From: Planctomycetota bacterium
Lineage (GTDB): Bacteria > Planctomycetota > Planctomycetia > Gemmatales > Gemmataceae
Length of the DNA stretch: 8,142 bases
Direction of reading: 5' to 3'
Assembly: GCA_016200155.1 (NCBI GenBank)
Contig: JACQFG010000240.1
Span: 1 to 8,142 of the forward strand
This document shows positions 6,405 to 8,142 of this stretch, piece by piece. The notes beneath the pieces are model-generated. The model did not search any database, was not told where the DNA came from, and saw nothing but the letters and a program-made list of their open reading frames with translations. Position 1 is the stretch's first letter; each line of letters starts with the position of its first letter. The position numbers and the translations under genes are program-made.

Positions 6405-6854
6405 TCATGGCTTCGTGCCAAAGATGGCTTGGACGATTATCATGACGGCGAGTGTACCGTGACTAAGAACGGTGATCCCCAATCCAATCCAGCTCAACGT
6501 TCGCCAAAATCCTGGCCGACGGTTGAGGCTCACCGCCAGAAGCGCGACGGCGCCTCCCACCATGGGGAAGCAGCCGACGAGCAGCGAGAGTAACGCCAAG
6601 GCTCGGGCAACTAAAGGTATGTAGACCGTGATGACTGCCTGGCGTGCCTCCTTGTCCATGCGCATCAAATCATCCGGATGGGCAGAGGAAAGCAGTTGAG
6701 CCCTGCAGGTCAGACACTCCACCCAGAAAGTCTGATCGACGACAATGCCGACTTCGTTGGTGATTTGGTAAGCGTAGGCCCTCGCCTGGACGTGATTGCG
6801 CCCGCACGCCGGACAGTCGATGAAAATGTTCGAACCAGGAGGTGATTCATTCAT
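6405..6854 (-). CDS. Zinc-ribbon membrane protein of unknown function
   Basis: A 149-residue protein. The N-terminal part holds CPAC (14-17) and CLTC (47-50), a four-cysteine zinc-ribbon arrangement expected to bind one zinc in the cytoplasm. After a charged stretch (HPDDLMRMDKEARQ, 59-72) come hydrophobic segments at about 75-95, 98-110 and 118-145, probably three membrane helices. I do not recognise a family with a known role. It is the first gene of a two-gene unit: its TGA overlaps an ATG of the DUF4198 gene and lies 26 nt before that gene's better start. A weak GGGGA precedes the ATG by 5 nt. A candidate promoter lies 40 bp upstream, in the terminator of the preceding gene. Confidence 0.75.
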   Translation of the reverse strand: MNESPPGSNIFIDCPACGRNHVQARAYAYQITNEVGIVVDQTFWVECLTCRAQLLSSAHPDDLMRMDKEARQAVITVYIPLVARALALLSLLVGCFPMVGGAVALLAVSLNRRPGFWRTLSWIGLGITVLSHGTLAVMIIVQAIFGTKP

Positions 6855-6893
6855 GCGGATCCCCGTTGGACATCCGGTGGCCCATTCGACAAC

Positions 6894-6921
6894 AACATAA
6901 GACTATCCGCGCAAAAAACAA
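6894..6921 (-). promoter_or_regulatory. Candidate promoter of the zinc-ribbon/DUF4198 unit
   Basis: Minus strand: -35 TTGTTT (6921-6916), 16-nt spacer, -10 TATGTT (6899-6894), about 40 bp before the ATG at 6854. The -35 box is made from the T-run of the preceding terminator. Both boxes are imperfect, so confidence is low. Confidence 0.35.
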
Positions 6922-6958
6922 TCGGCCAGGCGTCCGCACGAATGCGGAGCCTGGCCGA
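6912..6958 (-). terminator. Intrinsic terminator of the HTH-REC gene
   Basis: TCGGCCAGGC (6922-6931) pairs with GCCTGGCCGA (6949-6958), a single bulged G follows, and TCCGCA/TGCGGA closes a 4-nt loop (6939-6942): 16 base pairs in all. On the minus strand the stem is followed by TTGTTTTTT (6921-6913). It lies 33 bp after the stop codon at 6992 and separates this gene from the zinc-ribbon unit. It works in this direction only, since no T-run follows on the plus strand. Confidence 0.9.
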
Positions 6959-6991
6959 CTTGCAGGGTGAAGGCGTGGTGAAACCGGGTCG

Positions 6992-7570
6992 CTACATGTT
7001 GGCGCGCTTCTCTTCGACGAGCGTGTTGATCCGCTCGCCCAGGAGCGCGACGTCGAACGGTTTCTTGAAGGCTTCGTTGAACCCGAAGTTCGCCAGGGCT
7101 TCGGGGGCCGCTTCATCTTCGCTGGCCAGCGCGATGATGAGCGTCGTCTCGTAGTCGGGCTTCTTGCGCAGGTTGCTGGCAATCTGCAGCGCGTCCGAAC
7201 GGCCCATCGCCATGTCGATGATGATGGTGTCGGGATGGAAGCTCTCGGCCTGGATGCCGGCCTCGAAGCCGCTGTTGGCCAGCTCGTATTTGAAGTCATC
7301 GGCCTCGGGGAGCAGCTCCCGGATCCGGTCGACAAAGAGCTTGTCGGCGCCGATCACCAGGATCTTGTGCAACCCTTCTTCTTCGAGTTCCCCGAGCGGC
7401 ATCCCATGTTCCTTGAGGAACTTGATGAGATGTTCGCGCGGGATGCGGCGGTCCTGGCTGCCCGGAATCCGGTAGCCGCGCAGGCGCCCTGAGTCGAACC
7501 ATTTACTCACCGTGCGGGGCGCGACTTTACAAATTTTCGCGACCTGGCCAGTGGTAAAAACTTTTTTCAT
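6992..7570 (-). CDS. Excisionase/MerR-type HTH fused to a receiver domain
   Basis: A 192-residue protein. Residues 4-58 are a winged helix-turn-helix of the excisionase/MerR-like group (TTGQVAKICKVAPRTVSKWFDSGRLRGYR in two parts, then DRRIPREHLIKFLKEHG), so it should bind DNA. Residues 68-185 form a receiver domain: D119 in IIIDMAMG is the likely phosphoacceptor and K169/K170 precede P171. The acidic pocket is changed: the usual DD pair is G74-A75-D76, and the switch Thr/Ser is A149 followed by S150, so phosphorylation may be weak or absent. The order, DNA-binding domain first, is the reverse of classical regulators. The start at 7570 is preceded by GGAG at 8 nt; the frame extends to 7657, but the added residues match nothing. 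It is monocistronic, with a strong terminator downstream and a structured leader upstream. No kinase is adjacent. Confidence 0.9.
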   Translation of the reverse strand: MKKVFTTGQVAKICKVAPRTVSKWFDSGRLRGYRIPGSQDRRIPREHLIKFLKEHGMPLGELEEEGLHKILVIGADKLFVDRIRELLPEADDFKYELANSGFEAGIQAESFHPDTIIIDMAMGRSDALQIASNLRKKPDYETTLIIALASEDEAAPEALANFGFNEAFKKPFDVALLGERINTLVEEKRANM

Positions 7571-8142
7571 GGCAGGCACTCCGTAAACGTGTTTTCTTTG
7601 TGCCCCAGCTGGGTGCGGGGACATCGGGGGGAACCACGCCCACCCTTGGCGGCGCACGCATCGCGGATCGGGTCCGCCGGGGCACCTTGCCGGGGGGCAG
7701 TGCCGATGCGTGGCTTTTGGGGGGGACTCACCTTGGACCGTGTCGGCGGGGGACAGTCCTATTCGTTACGGCCGACTTTTTCCTAAACCACGGTTGCAGG
7801 TAATATCGGCACGAAACGTCCCCAAGATGAGAAAAAGCCCACAATCTAAGAAATCTCTACACAATGCGTTTTCCGCGCGATCCGTCTGTCTTACCGGAGT
7901 GGCACGGGCCGCAAGTTGCGCGGTCAACTTGACGGCCTTGCCCGTTGTCCGCAGGGTGCCGACGGTGCTCGTCGTGAGTTGCAGGTTCGCGGAGGTGCAC
8001 GTTCGAAAGGGGCCGGTCTTCTCGTCCGCACTCATTGTAGCGCGGCAGACAAGGGCCGGGCATCATCACGGAATTGATCGGGGAGGTGATGTATCGGAGA
8101 GCTAGATGGCCATCTCATAAAGCCTTGCGCAGTGTCGTAGCC
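7571..8142. other. 572-base region without a convincing gene
   Basis: Several open frames of 65-131 codons occur on both strands, but none has a good ribosome site with a protein-like composition. From 7571 to 7760 the region is rich in G-runs on the plus strand (7617-7620, 7626-7631, 7692-7697, 7719-7725, 7748-7752) and in hairpins, and is the presumed leader and promoter zone of the HTH-REC gene. From 7761 to about 7860 the sequence is less GC-rich, as promoter DNA often is, but I found no good -35/-10 pair. From 7861 to 8142 I see nothing identifiable. An ATG at 8089, two bases after GGGGAGG, opens a frame that runs off the end of the window after 18 codons and is too short to judge. Confidence 0.6.
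7637..7759 (-). ncRNA. Candidate structured leader RNA with a three-way junction
   Basis: Read as minus-strand RNA upstream of the HTH-REC gene. P1: 7712-7705 with 7662-7655 (CACGCATC/GATGCGTG, 8 bp). P2: 7704-7681, GGCAC/GTGCC and TGCC/GGCA with a 2-nt AG bulge and a CCCC loop. P3: 7677-7663, GCGGA/TCCGC around a 5-nt loop. P2 and P3 abut P1 with no unpaired bases, and 3 nt join P3 to P2. Flanking hairpins: 7759-7735 (GGAC/GTCC and TGTC/GACA) and 7651-7637 (CGCC/GGCG). I recognise no known riboswitch or RNA family. The region is very GC-rich, so chance pairing is a real alternative; it could also be a DNA-level palindromic repeat. Confidence 0.35.

Noticed and set aside
7655..7712. Possible tRNA from the cloverleaf-like pairing
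   Set aside because: It has three arms rather than four, no anticodon or T-arm consensus, and no CCA-end context.
7901..7925. TGGCAC followed by TTGC, resembling a sigma-54 promoter
   Set aside because: The spacing between the -24 and -12 elements is about 5 nt too long.
7766..8035. An 89-codon minus-strand frame starting near a TACAAT box
   Set aside because: No ribosome site and no recognisable motif, and it ends in the regulator leader; the TACAAT has no -35 partner at a normal distance.
7710..8105. A 131-codon plus-strand frame in the gene-poor right end
   Set aside because: It starts inside the hairpin region, has no ribosome site, and its composition is not protein-like.

Overview
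The window reads as chromosomal DNA of a GC-rich environmental bacterium, most likely a planctomycete (Pirellulales-like). The grounds are indirect: the style of the two-component proteins, a secreted DUF4198 protein, a RelE/ParE-type toxin-antitoxin pair of a kind frequent there, and GC-rich palindromic repeats with a GTGGTGCAGGCGGCTCGCC core that I associate with that group from memory. No rRNA, tRNA, CRISPR array or transposase gene was seen.

Layout from left to right. (1) 116-1303 (+): an unrecognised exported protein with a Sec signal peptide and a helical, HEAT-like C-terminal half. (2) 1324-1490: palindromic element, copy 1. (3) 1502-3502 (+): a DinG/XPD-type helicase. (4) 4033-3537 (-): a two-gene toxin-antitoxin operon with its own promoter and a dyad over the -35 region, convergent with the helicase gene. 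(5) 5294-4122 (-): a soluble REC-HisKA-HATPase protein. (6) 5376-5422: a second kind of inverted repeat, directly followed at 5425-5565 by palindromic element copy 2. (7) 6854-5578 (-): a zinc-ribbon membrane protein overlapping or closely followed by a DUF4198 secreted protein. (8) 7570-6992 (-): an excisionase/MerR-type HTH fused to a degenerate receiver domain, with a strong intrinsic terminator behind it. (9) 7571-8142: 572 bases without a convincing gene. Its first 190 bases, the presumed leader of the HTH-REC gene, can fold into several hairpins, including a tight three-way junction.

The most notable structure is the pair of palindromic elements. They share a core arm of about 26 bp, a 23-nt loop and both outer ends, and the loop and ends show that they lie in opposite orientation. 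They bracket the helicase, toxin-antitoxin and kinase block of about 3.9 kb. Copy 1 ends within the -10 box of the helicase gene, which starts so close to that box that its message may be leaderless. The second notable structure is the folded leader of the HTH-REC gene. The genes themselves form no obvious single pathway: DNA repair, a toxin-antitoxin module, two separate signalling proteins and envelope proteins sit side by side.
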